Shown here in pieces: positions 11,466 to 23,454 of a stretch of 64,000 bases of DNA. The DNA is from Patagioenas fasciata (Eukaryota; Chordata; Aves; Columbiformes; Columbidae), in assembly GCF_037038585.1 (NCBI RefSeq), contig NC_092525.1, positions 30,220,367 to 30,284,366 of the forward strand, in the 5' to 3' direction. Position 1 is the stretch's first letter. Every line of letters begins with the position of its first letter. Both the position numbers and the translations under genes were made by a program. A model generated the notes under the pieces. That model was not told where the DNA came from. It did no database searches and worked only from the letters and a program-made list of their open reading frames with translations.

Positions 11466-13545
11466 GTGCTGCCTGAAGGCTGCTCTCTGAAGGCCGCTAA
11501 CAAATGTGGAATGAGGTTGTAGCCTGTTTGAGCAGCTCACCAAGGGTTCGATTAGCATACCTGCAGCTGGTTCCAGGGTCGGGTAGATGGGGTAACAGGG
11601 CTTCTTACGCTGTGCACCCTGCTTCATGCAAGGACCACCTGGGAAGTGCCCCTTAGCCTCAAGGAAGAGCCTGCAATTTCTATACTGCTTAAAGTAGCAG
11701 GTTTGATAGCAGTGATGGTTCTTCTTTCCCTGGTAGGGGAGCAGGTACTGCAAAACATGGGCTATGACAGCAAGGTAAGCAAATTTTGCTTGTCAGGTTT
11801 ATTCTTCTCCCAGTACAAATGGACTAGAACAGTGAAAGACTGCAGGCAGCTAAGGCAGTGCCTGGAAGCTATGTCTGAGAGCTAAGCCCGGTGTCCTCTA
11901 AGGGGGAAGCAAGGCGAGAACTGAAAAATAAAGAACAGTGTAAAAACACAGGAAGCCTCCAGCAAGATAGCAGGGAATCCTACTAGTCAGCATGGCTTGC
12001 AAAACTGTCAAACAAAGGTTATGCGAATAAATAGCTGAAGCTAGCTTTCTTTCATCTGGGCTAAACTGTTATTTTAAAAAGCCACAATTATTACAGTGTC
12101 TCCCTCTGTTGTAGATAGTTGCTGATTGTTTGAAGTTCCATAATGAAGCTTTAATATGAAGGATTTTTTAAAGTTATTGCTTTATAGCTTGCCGTGATGA
12201 TCAGAGGACAGTTCCAGATTGATGCCTGTGTCTTTCTAGGGTCGTTTGACAAGCAATCAGTGAGGAAACAAAACTTCCTGTTTAGCTATTTTTGTTTAAT
12301 GAATTTCTCAAGCTCTTTAATTGTTTTAGTGGTTTTATTGTAGTAAACTCTTAGCTGAGTGGAACAGCAATTATAGCATGATTACAAAGACCTAGTGGAA
12401 GATTATAGACCACAATTATCATGTCTGTCTTGGAGAAGTGAACAATATGATTTACTCATCAAGTTAAAACCTGGTCTGGCAAGTAGGAAGGAAAATCTCC
12501 TGTATGAAACATTTTATCTTTTCATGTTGTATATTCAAATCCTCTTGATGCTCAAAGAATTATATAGGGTCTTGCCTCCACTGCCAATAGTCTGCTAAAT
12601 TGTGGCACTGTCATTCAGTCAAGTTCTCCAAAATAATTATATTGTGGAAAAAATATTACTCTTGTGCTTTTCATTGTCGCTTTAGCTTTGAGTTTTAATG
12701 TTACTCATGAATTCAACTTTCGTTTTTTCCACACTTTCAAAATTGTACTCTTTTTGTAAGAAGTCTTTAAAATAATACCTTCTGCTCCCACTTTTTCTCA
12801 TGCCTGGGACTTATGAGAAACACAGGCTATTGTGGGACTTAGTAACAGTTGTTGCTGCAGAAAACAACTCTGAAAAAAAGAAGGAACTGAAACTAATTTT
12901 CCTTTTTGTTGCGTAAATGGATTTCGTGATGATTTTATATTGTAGACTGGACTTGAATTTTATTCTTTCCTCTGCTTACTGTTACATCTTGTAAGAAACT
13001 AAAACTACATGTTGATATAGGAAGCTGAGATCTGTAAGGCAGGATTTTGCCTGTCAGATGTGCCAAGAGTGCAGTGGTGGTGATGCAGGGCAGTCTTCTG
13101 AGAGGTGTTTGAAGGGGTACGGTTTTAGCAGCAGGGCAGAACTTAACAGTTTTCCATGCGGCCGAGAGAGGTGTGGCTGTATCTGATCAACTGGGGTTTG
13201 CTTGGACCCAAGGTTGAACAGCTGAACATACTACAAACCAGTCTACATGCATGGTGCAATTTGTGCTACCGAAAGGCACATGCTACTGCTTTTCAAATGG
13301 ATACTTTAAAAAAAATCTACTGCCCATCCCATCTTATGGAATTTTGCCAGTGCCAGTAGAATGACCCAAGGAACACAAACATAGCTGTCATTGGGTCAGG
13401 AGCACACTTCTACTTAATAGGTTGAGAAAAGCTGAAATTCCTGGTGGCTGCAGACAAGCTGAATTGAATGTATTCTGTTTGTTCTGGCTACGCCAACCTT
13501 TGACAGCACAGAGTTCAAATCAAAAACTGCTTTCTCTCCGTCCCT

Positions 13546-13560
13546 GGTTGCCTGGCAACC
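13546..13560. promoter_or_regulatory. Palindromic RFX / X-box motif
   Basis: GGTTGCCTGGCAACC is a perfect palindrome with 7-base arms and a one-base centre. It matches the RFX family X-box (two GTTGCC half-sites). Such sites bind RFX dimers in ciliary and immune gene control. It lies deep in intron 1 of DPYD, so any target gene is unknown. Occupancy is inference. Confidence 0.5.
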
Positions 13561-16500
13561 TCCCTCCTCTTATTAGCATATGATTTCTATTCCTTTTTTT
13601 ATTTCATCAGTACAGTGTTACACACTCTGCTCCTTGGCCCGTGCTGTCACCTTTGAGAAGAGCAGGATTTGTGCCTTTATATGAGACTTCAGCAAGTATG
13701 TGATCTGGCAAAGAAATCAAACATTTGGGATTAGGAAACCTTTGGCCATAAATGTCTTATCAGAAGCTCAGAGGGTGGCGTTTGTGTGGGCATGCTATTC
13801 AAAGTCTTTTCATTTTCATTTGCTGTCATTTGTATACTAAAGGCAGAATTCTTGCAGATCAGCACAGCATAAATCTTGGGTGTCTTCACATGTGAAGGGT
13901 ATCGGTTTGTAGAAGATCCCAACAGAGATCTGTTACACAGGTCTTGGTGGGCATTTTGTCTTCTTGGTCTATATTCAATTAAAATGCTATGTCATAATTC
14001 AAAATATAAATATATTTAAAAAATCAGGTATATCCAGACCGAATTGGTACTTGGACAAGTAGAGAAAATGAACTAAATTGTCAGTTTTTCTTATAATAAT
14101 GCTTTTTAGAGATAGGAACATTTTGCCTTCAAATTGGCCAGGTGCATTCTTTTATGAAATAACAGTTGATTCAGACTGTGTCTTAAGTTGGACTTTAAAT
14201 TCCTTTTTTTCTGCTCATAGACTCTTACAAATCTAAGAAATACCCAAATCTTTTTTATTGTTGCAGATGACAAAGTGACAAAGACCGTAAGATTCAAGTG
14301 GGCAAGTTTCTTTAGTAAATATCATTAGAAAAAAGCAACAGCAACAACAAAAATTAGAAGACACAGTGAGGATGAAATGGCAAAGCAAGTATATTTGGAG
14401 AGTGTTTAGATCAAGATATGTATAGGAATTTTTTCTTAATATTATCTGATTCATAAGCTATTACCCTGTTAAGTTGTGGTACAATTACAATCATCAGCAC
14501 AGATTTGCACCAAAGGGATCCAGTGTTCCTGGAAAAAAGGAAGAATGCAAGAATCTTTCTGTGAAGCAATTGTGATATGTACCCTGTACCTGAGACAGCT
14601 TGGAAATCACTGCGTGACCTTCCCTAACTGCCGTACAGCAGAAGAGGGGTTCATTCCACTTGGAACTACATCATCTGGATGGCTAGCATGTCTGTATCAA
14701 ACCCACAAGTGTATTCGTGATGTTGTGTGAGGTTCCGCATTAAACAGTGGTAAGCCTTAGTCAAAGCCATGAGGTGTTTTAATTCCTCACATGTCAGTGT
14801 ATTAGCACACATTGTGAGTGATGGGAGTGATTTAGTATCTCATTTTTAAAGATGTTTCCAGTGTTTTATTTTATATGATAAATATTAAAATACGTGATGT
14901 CAGTGTTTTATTTGTAAATTTAAAGTGATAAACACAATGAAATCCTTGAAATGCCAAACCTTTCATCTCTGCTTAAGCCAAGGTTCAATTTTTTTTTCAG
15001 TATGACATTTGCTGCCTGAAGTGTTAAAGTGACTTGACCTTAAAATTACGTTTATTTTAGTTCATTGAAATGGTTGGCCTTTCCAGTTCAACTTGACACC
15101 AATGGTGCAAGTGGGAGAAGGCAGACAGGCTTGCTGGTGACTTCATTTGAAAGCTAATAAAAAAAATATCTAGGTGTTCCATCTCCATTTAGATGGGATG
15201 GTAGTCGTTAGTTAAAAGCAATCACGGTGCATTCTGACATTTTAATTTCAGGTTCAAAAACAATTATATATGTAATTAAAGGGAGAAGTGTCCAGGCAGC
15301 CAAACTGTCTGATTTACATATCATGCCAGTGTATGCAGGTTTTTAAATAGATATACCTGTGCACGCCACTTTGAGAATGTAGAAATGAGGTGGAAAAATT
15401 GAAAGCTGCTTTGAAAGTTTGATGTTAGTTAATATTTTCTTCCTAATGATGCTCTTCTTTCAAGTAGCAGTCGTATGAGGAATGTCATTAGGTTTATATT
15501 TATGATGGAGATTGGCCTCTCTGCCATTTTCATGTGGGTTGTTGTGGTACTGAGTTTATTTATTAATATATTGCTACACACTTTCCTTGGTTCTTTGTTG
15601 TGAATTTGTTAGTTGTGCTCTGAGAGGCTTTATTTAATTTGAAGCTTCTTCTGTTGTAATGAACTGTCCTGGCTAGGGTTTTTTGGTCATCAAAATTTTT
15701 TACCAACTTGGAGAGAATGAAACAGGTTGCTGTATAGGAGATGCATCACAGAAATTTGGGCTACTGTTTCCTGAGGCAGGGATGTTTGGTTGTGCTGTGT
15801 GCTCTGCACAGGGCTGTCTACCCAACCTTGAGAGAGATCCTCATACTGCCCAGTCGCACCTCTGTTAGTTGATTAAGGAATGATAATATTGTGCTCTGAA
15901 GGGTGCCCTTCGCAGTCTAGAGATGAAGGGACAGAGGCAGGAGATGTCCTTCTGGCTGAGGAAAATGGACTGATAAATATGTGGAGGGATCTAGAGGGAA
16001 GGAGAAATAAAACAGGCGCTGCAAGCAAGCTATAGCTGAATTTAACAATCACAGCATTTTCTTTTACAGCTGTCGCACTCTTAGCATCTATCCCTGCATC
16101 TAGCTCATTATAAAATGCTTGGTTTTGCCTTGGTTGTGAAGGACATTCTGTGAAACCCAATTCTATTCTGCTCTTAACAATAAGCTGATAACCCTCCCAT
16201 CCAGGCATGTCTAGCATCCATGCAAAACTCCAGAGCGTGTGTGTGAAAGTAGGTAGCAGTTTTAGAATAGGTTATTAAAAATGTAGACCCATGATATGAG
16301 TAAGGAAGATTGGAAGTATAAAAAGAGGTTTTACACCTGGAAGTTATTATAGTTATTTAGATTGAGCGAGAATAATAACCAATTGTTTTCTAAGATGTAT
16401 GACACATTTATGAAAAACCTTGAAGGATAAATGAATCTTTTCAGTATGCTACTTCCATAAAGGACTCTATGAATAAAATAATAGTGAGAGAAATCTCAGT

Positions 16501-18065
16501 AGATGCTGAATACTGCTAATTGATGAAATTATTACTTATTACACTGCAACTGAACTCTGCTTAGAAACACTATTTTCAGTATGATTTTTTGAAAATGACA
16601 GCTGAAATGTAAGAGGCTTTGTATTGAAAATGAATAGTCATGATTTCTTGATATCTTCGAAATGAAGGATAATTCATTGACAGTTAAAACTGAGAAAAAT
16701 GTGTGGTTTCTTTTTTTTTTTTTAGTACTCAGATCATGAAATATTACTATGGAAGTAAAATGAACTTCTCTGAAATAAATAAAGTAGACTTAATGTCAAT
16801 TTATGAGGCATTTAAAAATAATTTTAAGCATTCTTATTTATAACAAAGCAGTCAATTATTTTTGTCAGCTGTTTTCATATTATGTCACATATTGAGGTTA
16901 AAAATGAGGTTTGTGAGATAGGGTGTAGCCATTGCAGTTAGGAAAACTCTAATTGTAAATTAAATCAGCATTGAAGAAGTACTTCATCACTCAGGGCAAA
17001 AATGGAAATGAGTACCAAGTTTGGCTTTGATTTAGTACTGATGAAATTAAAGCCCACTGTCCTCGGTGTGTCATTTCAGGTTTACATACTAGCTCTTAAG
17101 GAATGTTATCAGTAATTGGTGTGAGGATTTGAGTGCAAAGTGTCATGTGTACTGTAATATTTTGGAATACGGGGGAATACAAGATCCAATTTCAGCCTTA
17201 AAAAATATGTTCATCCATGTTAGAGGTTTACCTCCCTCCCGGTTGATCTCGGCACTCTTCAGAATCTGAGGGACGAAGTCAGCTTGTGCAAATTCACTCA
17301 CATGCTTGTGGGTGGGTGTGTGTGGGTGCCTGTGTGTGCTAATGACAGGAACACGAGATGGGAGATTAGAGGTGGTTCCAAGGCTTATTCCACTTCAATT
17401 TTAAAGCTGTGTTTGATACTGCATTTTTTTTTCAATTCCAACACAAAACTTTAAAAGATTTTAGTAAGCTTATACATACTCTTCAAAACAGATGGAAGTG
17501 AGAGAGTGACAAAAGAGTTGGGAGGAAAAAAAAAAATCAAACAAGATAACCAAAACAGAAGCTGTTCTGGAATGCTGTTAATAAAATGCAGGAATGAAAT
17601 GAATACATAACAGAAAAAATGAAGATATTATCTGCTCTCAAAAACCCTACAGTCTGATTAAAATGTCAGCAGCAACCAATACTATTGACTGTGTAAGGGG
17701 CAGTTCTTCTTTGTTAGGATATAATAAGAAATAGTTTTCAGAAGACTGTAGAATATTTGTTTCTAAGTAAAGCAGAGTAGCTTGCATGCAGCCAAACGTT
17801 GGCACCAGGTGAGGATACGCAATTAATTGATTTAGAAACCGCAGTAAGTATTTAGGACAAAAACAAAGTTAGTTCCTTTTTGACTCCCAGCTTAATGTTC
17901 TCTATGCACTTAATCAATGAGCCCTTAATGAAAAATATATAAGCAAACTTGAGAGTTGGGTCAAAGCTCTTCTAGTGCTGGAGCGGTATTCTTGTCATAT
18001 TTGCTCCCTGATTTGCTTTTATAATCTTAGTTTAACAGCTAATCAGCTTGACTTCATCCAGGTTT

Positions 18066-18091
18066 GCCTTCCACCCTGGTCAGTGGAAGGC
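18066..18091. other. Perfect 9-bp hairpin
   Basis: GCCTTCCAC at 18066-18074 and GTGGAAGGC at 18083-18091 are exact reverse complements around an 8-base loop. It is a stable small stem, but one such hairpin can occur by chance in a window this size. Confidence 0.45.
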
Positions 18092-21000
18092 AGGAATGTG
18101 TGGATGGAGGTTTTCTCTTTCCAGGGTGACTCTGGTAACCATTAGACTATTATGCCAAAGAGCAAACAATAGCTAAAAGAAGAGCTGGCCTAAAGTCAAA
18201 CTGAAGGAGGTAAAGACCAAATTCCTGTTCAGAGGTCGCATAGCAGAAATGTGATTTGTCTTAATAAGTAAAAGAGTTAGAAAATAGTAAGTACTACATA
18301 TCACACCCTTTATAAAGTATTTTACAAATAAGTTTTCCGTATAAGCATGTGACAAAGTATGACAGGTCAGAATCCAGATGTTTGATGATGTGTTTTTAGA
18401 TTGGGCAGCCTAATCTGACTATCCTGTTTTTTAAAGAGTATCACCTCTGCCTCTGGCCCAAACATTCAGCAGTATTAACGTCAGCAAGATTTAAAAGTCA
18501 AAATTGTCAAATAAGTGTGAAGAACTCCAAGGGATTGCTTTGCTTTTTATTCCCCATTATTGGTATATGTTCTCTTGTAATCTGTAATGCATGTGATGAT
18601 GCTCTGTGTATTTCTGGAATGTCACATTTCTTTGCTTAAAGGTGTCAACATAGGATCATTGTGAACTTCTTCAAAAGAAGACAATGACATGTTAAAAGGA
18701 AAAAGAAAAATTGGCAACAGTTTCCTCTTGCCTTACTTACATGGGCTGTTAAATTTTATTGCTTGAAAATTGGCAGTGTTATTTTTTCAATTATCAGACA
18801 TTTAAAATATTTTAATATGTAACTTCACACATCAAACCCTTCCTGTTTATAGTATATAATTAACAAATCCTTCACAGTTCCATTTTATTTCTACATGCTG
18901 ATTCTTTTCTTCTTTTCGATTAGGATGCTCTCATGTATACACAAAGTTACTAGAAAATGAGTAGTTCCATTGTCAGTTTTGTGTTTTGTGATTGTATTAA
19001 ACAGTTGCTACTGAATTTTTTGTAGAAGGTTGCACATTAGTTGCACATAGGTAAGTTTACTTGTTGCTTCTTAATGTTGCAACAGATTTAGAAAATCAGT
19101 ACTGATAGATAGTTGGCATGTTCTTGGAACAAATACAAATATTCATATGTGTTTCAAATACTGAATACACTAGATCTTTTGCATTGATATTGTCATTCTC
19201 ATCCTTGCATTTCAGGTTCATTTATTGGACTTTGAAAATCACCTTTTTACAAAAGTTTTCAGAACATTGCTTTGCTCAGCTAAAATTAGTTCCACTGGTT
19301 TTTACCAATGATTAAACTTAAAGCAGGAATAACTTTTAATGATAATTTCTCTCCTGTAATCAAAAGTCAGTAGAGCATTTACTTTTCATTAATTGACATC
19401 TCTAATGAAAGTTCAGGTTTTGGTTAAGCAAACACCCACAATTGTGAGGTTCAGTTGTGAGGTTCAATTGTGGGGATACAATGGCCTATTTTTGGTTTTG
19501 GCACTAAACATATTTCCAAGTGCAATTGAGCTTGCTTTCTCATTCAATCTGTTTGTCTTCTTGCAGAAAAACACAAGTGAGATGTCAATGCATGTGTCTG
19601 ATTATAATCCTTTTTGCTGTGAGATACTCATTAAGTGACTCTCCATATGAGTGAGCAGTTATAAATATTAGCATTCCTCATGTAACAGAGCAATTTGATG
19701 TGCAAGGGATCCAGGCATAGATAGATATTATAGTGAGGAAACAAAAATCTTCTGTTATACCTGTGATGCAAACTTAAATATTTTCTGAAGCTTTACGTTT
19801 TGTTTTGTAAAGAAGGAAGATATTTGTGTTAGGAAGATGAAAGAAGGTAACTTTGTGTAGTGGGTTTCACAGACTGTGGAGACCATTCATGTGCTCACTT
19901 TTAAAGTAACAGCAGTCATGAAGCTAAGATTCAAGGCTGTGACATGATTTGCTCTGTTTTTTACACTTAGCCAATTGGTTGGGTGATTAAAGTCTGTCTA
20001 GTTAGAAAGAAAATGTATTAAAATGCTAAATGTAGGTGTGGAAGGATAGCTGTGCCAAATTGTAAGCCCCTCTGTTTTTAAAGGCTGTAAATTCAGTAGT
20101 GTTCTAGTCAACAAAATGAATATATGATAGTGAATTCAACTTTGAGCAAATCTACAAACCTGTGCTTACCTAGGCATTCTCTGAATTTGGTATGTTAACC
20201 CTAATAGCTTTTGATGTAGTGTATTGTTTATGTTGTGAAAATGTGATCTTATCACAGAGTAAGGTGCTCCTGGAGAAGCCTTGGATCTGAGAACTTCATT
20301 GAGCCTGATTTAAGCTGTGTGGCTTTTAATGTATACGTGCTTGTGTTAAATATGTGAATGATTCACTGAATGCTGGGATACTACTTGGATACTTACAAAC
20401 AGAGGGCGAGTATTCACTTTCCTTTTCTCTGTGAGGGTGAAGGCGATTCTGCAGAGATTAGCTGTGTCAAGGAGGTAGCATGCAGAGTAATTTAGCACCC
20501 AGAGCTCTTCCAGTAGAGAAGTGGTTGATATCTATGGGAAGCAAGTAACAATTTTGTTTTCTATTTTAAAAAACCTTCCAGAATTTACAGTAATACCTAG
20601 CATAAATGCATTGCTCAGGTAGAGAAATCAAGCTCTTAATCTAAAAGTTAATGTATCAACAAAATAGGGTAAACCATGCTTAGGGTTGTGTAATTTTGCT
20701 ACTTTGTTAATCTGTAATGCATTAACTTTGCTTATATAACAGAAAGTGCATGAGATATACCACGTTTCAGCTAATATAGACATATTTGTAACTAAGACAT
20801 TCCTGACTTTGGTGGGAGTGATTTAGAAAATTGCTCATTTTGTTCAGAGACAGTATTTACATACTGCAGCAAAATCTGAGGATCGTGAAAATCTGTAGTG
20901 GTAAATCTGTTTTGGAAACCACACTTTCTAGGTATCTACTAATGGATCTAAGACTACACCTCTAGGATACTGGTCTGCTATGATATTATTACAGGATAAA

Positions 21001-22236
21001 GAACTAAATATTAGGGACTGTGTAAGAAGTGCAAGAAGCCGGAAATGTGTGTGTTCTGATGTAGAAGCAGTCTGTCTTATGGGGAAATCTAAAGCCACAT
21101 GGAAATGTAGAGATGAAGATGTAAGTACTTCAGTGCTATGCTAAAGGTGGTGACTGTTAGCGCACAGCTCGAATATGCCTACCACAAGATCATCTGTTGA
21201 TCTTTGAGTTTTTGCTTGTTTTCGAGACTCTGAGTTTGTGTGGCTCAGAGAAGAAGTAAATCTTGTGATTAAAAGTTGAGTCTTTTTCCAGGTGTTTTTG
21301 CATTCCCTTACCCCGTATGCACCAGGATTCAGGATCAGGCCCCAGTCCCTAGAGCCTGTCGACTTCTCGGCCCCATCCCACAAGAGGTTACCATACTGGT
21401 GTTCTTCTGGCATGTTTCCTCATCACAGGCTGACTGTCTCGCCACAGAAGCAGAGTCCCATCTTCCAGCTCTCTAAACCTTGAAGACTCTGGTTTGCAGA
21501 TATCGTAATAATGTAAATTGCTGGTTCTTGGACATGGGCACAGAGGGTCACCTGGAGAGTTTATCTTTGAGAGAGATGGGAGGGTTGTGACTTGTCACAC
21601 TATGTTATACTGTAATTTAAATGCGTTTGCAGTCAGCTTTTGACTTTGCTCACACATGCAGCTGTTTGTCTCAGTAACAGAAAACTTATCTGGTTATATA
21701 CAAAATTAATTATTTGCGGACTTCGTTTCTGATTCCCGTGCTGTCTGGGATCGTTTCTGGTTCTAGAACTGGGTTCTCCAAAGGCTGATCACACTATTCC
21801 CCTGGCATCTGTGATCATTTCATGTAGCTTTCTCTGGTCTTCATTGCCTCACAATTAAACCAGTCCTGAACTACTGTAAAAGCACAGTCTTTATTCCTTT
21901 TTGAAATTTTTGGATGAATTCCTAAGATGTATTATCAGCCAGGTTATATGAGTTGTTGGTAGTGATTTTCATTAGTTCAGATCTTCAGTAAGGAAATACA
22001 CATTTGACACAATTATCAATTTATGAGATATTCTCTCATGCATTATTATGAGGGAGAAATTAACAACATTTTCTCATATTCTTTCAATAATGAAAAATAA
22101 CATAGATCAGCTTCTGGAAACCATGACGCCATGGATACCTATTTTTCAAAATCTTCTTTGTCATTTAGTGTTACAAATTCTCCTAGGACTAGAACTTGCT
22201 CTTGTCTATTTGATAATGAAATTTCCACTTGTAATA

Positions 22237-22648
22237 CAGGGTGTTTCAAGAAGATGGACTCAATGTCAAAGAGTAGTGACAGAGCCCCCCCCGCCCTAGG
22301 GGGATGGGGTTGTCGCCAGCCTGGCTGAGAGGTGAAGCCAGAGACAAAAGAAACTAAAGGAACACCATTAGAAGGTAATGATGAGTGAGCAGTCCCCGGA
22401 CGCATGCGTGCAGAGTGCGTGGGCAGTACATGCAGCCTATCATGTTATTGTATAACATGAGTTACAACCAATCACATTGTTGTAAGGCGCGTGGATAGGG
22501 CAGCTTTGCTATAAAGCCAGCCCGGTCCGACAATAAAGCAAACTCTGTGAACATCATATTGGTGTGTCAGGTTCCGTGGCTTGCATGGAAAAAGCAACAT
22601 CAAAGATACAGTGATTTCAAATTGGATCCATCTTTTTGAAACACTCTG
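22237..22648. mobile_element. Short palindromic TA-flanked DNA element (mariner-like MITE), split by an LTR
   Basis: Terminal inverted repeats begin CAGGGTGTTTCAAGAAGATG at 22237 and close as its near-complement at 22648. Over 27 bases they agree at 23 positions, and weaker matching continues to 34. Both ends abut TA (22235-22236 and 22649-22650), the target duplication of Tc1/mariner transposons. Removing the LTR inside leaves about 75-80 bp that is nearly all inverted repeat, the design of palindromic mariner MITEs such as human MADE1. There is no transposase. The family name is not recognised. Confidence 0.6.
22264..22599 (+). mobile_element. Solo LTR of a compact avian endogenous retrovirus
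   Basis: Inside the palindromic element sits a GC-richer block with promoter order: a CCAAT box (near 22479), a TATA box CTATAAAG (22509-22516) and a polyA signal AATAAA (about 22532-22537). It begins TGTC and ends AACA (TG...CA), flanked by a possible 4-bp duplication TCAA (22260-22263 and 22600-22603). An alternative reading is a 7-bp duplication TCAAAGA (22266-22272 and 22600-22606) with a 327-bp insert that lacks canonical ends. Either way it is about 330 bp, the size of compact retroviral LTRs. No internal retroviral genes remain. An 8-bp palindrome, CATGTTAT with its complement, lies in U3 at 22441-22459. Confidence 0.65.
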
Positions 22649-23439
22649 TAGTTAGGGACTTAACATGGCGTTTGAAGTGCTGCATCTGTTTGTGCTTCAT
22701 GCAGCCGTCAGTTTGAATTGCCTAAATCATGTTTTACTTCTCACATCTACTCTGCCTTAGTCATCTTTCTTTAACTGACATTTTTAAACAGTATTCATTA
22801 TTCTGGGTCATCTAATCTCATGAAAACAAATACTTCTAGCTTGAGTTCTTTGGTCTTTGACTGACTAATGCTAATAAAATTAGTTTCGTGTTCAGACATA
22901 CTAGAAAATATCAGGGGAAAAACTCCAGGTACTTGTTTCCGTCAGTGAATTAACACTAGTATTGAAATTAATTGTTTAGTATGCTCATTACTCTTAGCAA
23001 AAATAAATATGTTCTCATTATGTTCACTTGGTGAACATATGTATCTTGCAATACATTTAATGTTACTTGCTGTGAGGGAGATTACAACTCTTTTTGAGGA
23101 AATTGGGTAGATTAATGGAATGGGGTGGGTTAAATTGCTCTCCACATGCATTCCCTAGCATGCTTAGCCTATTCCTGAATTTTAATTGATATATAAAAAA
23201 GAGTTTAGCTGAGGATGCTGTGTGAAGCAACTGGAGTAAAAGAGGATATAACCTGTGTATTGCAGGGGCTAGGTTAGGTAAACGTGCTGTATTTTACAAC
23301 AAAGCAAATAACACGACATCACATTTTATACCCACAATCATAGTCTGCATGCAAGCAGTTGCATTTTCAGCAGCTTCATGGTGGCTGTATGTGTATTGAT
23401 ATGTGGTGAACTTCTGCAGGTGTTTTCGGGCTGTTCCTG

Positions 23440-23454
23440 AGAAACTTCCCGAAC
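23440..23454. promoter_or_regulatory. Heat-shock-element-like site
   Basis: Three alternating units GAA-nn-TTC-nn-GAA at 23441-23443, 23446-23448 and 23451-23453 fit a canonical trimeric HSF1 site. About one such match per window is expected by chance, and there is no nearby promoter, so support is weak. Confidence 0.25.

Noticed and set aside
15873-16217. 114-codon minus-strand frame
   Set aside because: No recognisable family, no splice sites or repeat ends, and the length is within chance for this amount of AT-rich DNA.
23440-23454. A functional heat-shock element
   Set aside because: Listed only as a weak site. Roughly one match per window is expected by chance and no promoter is close.
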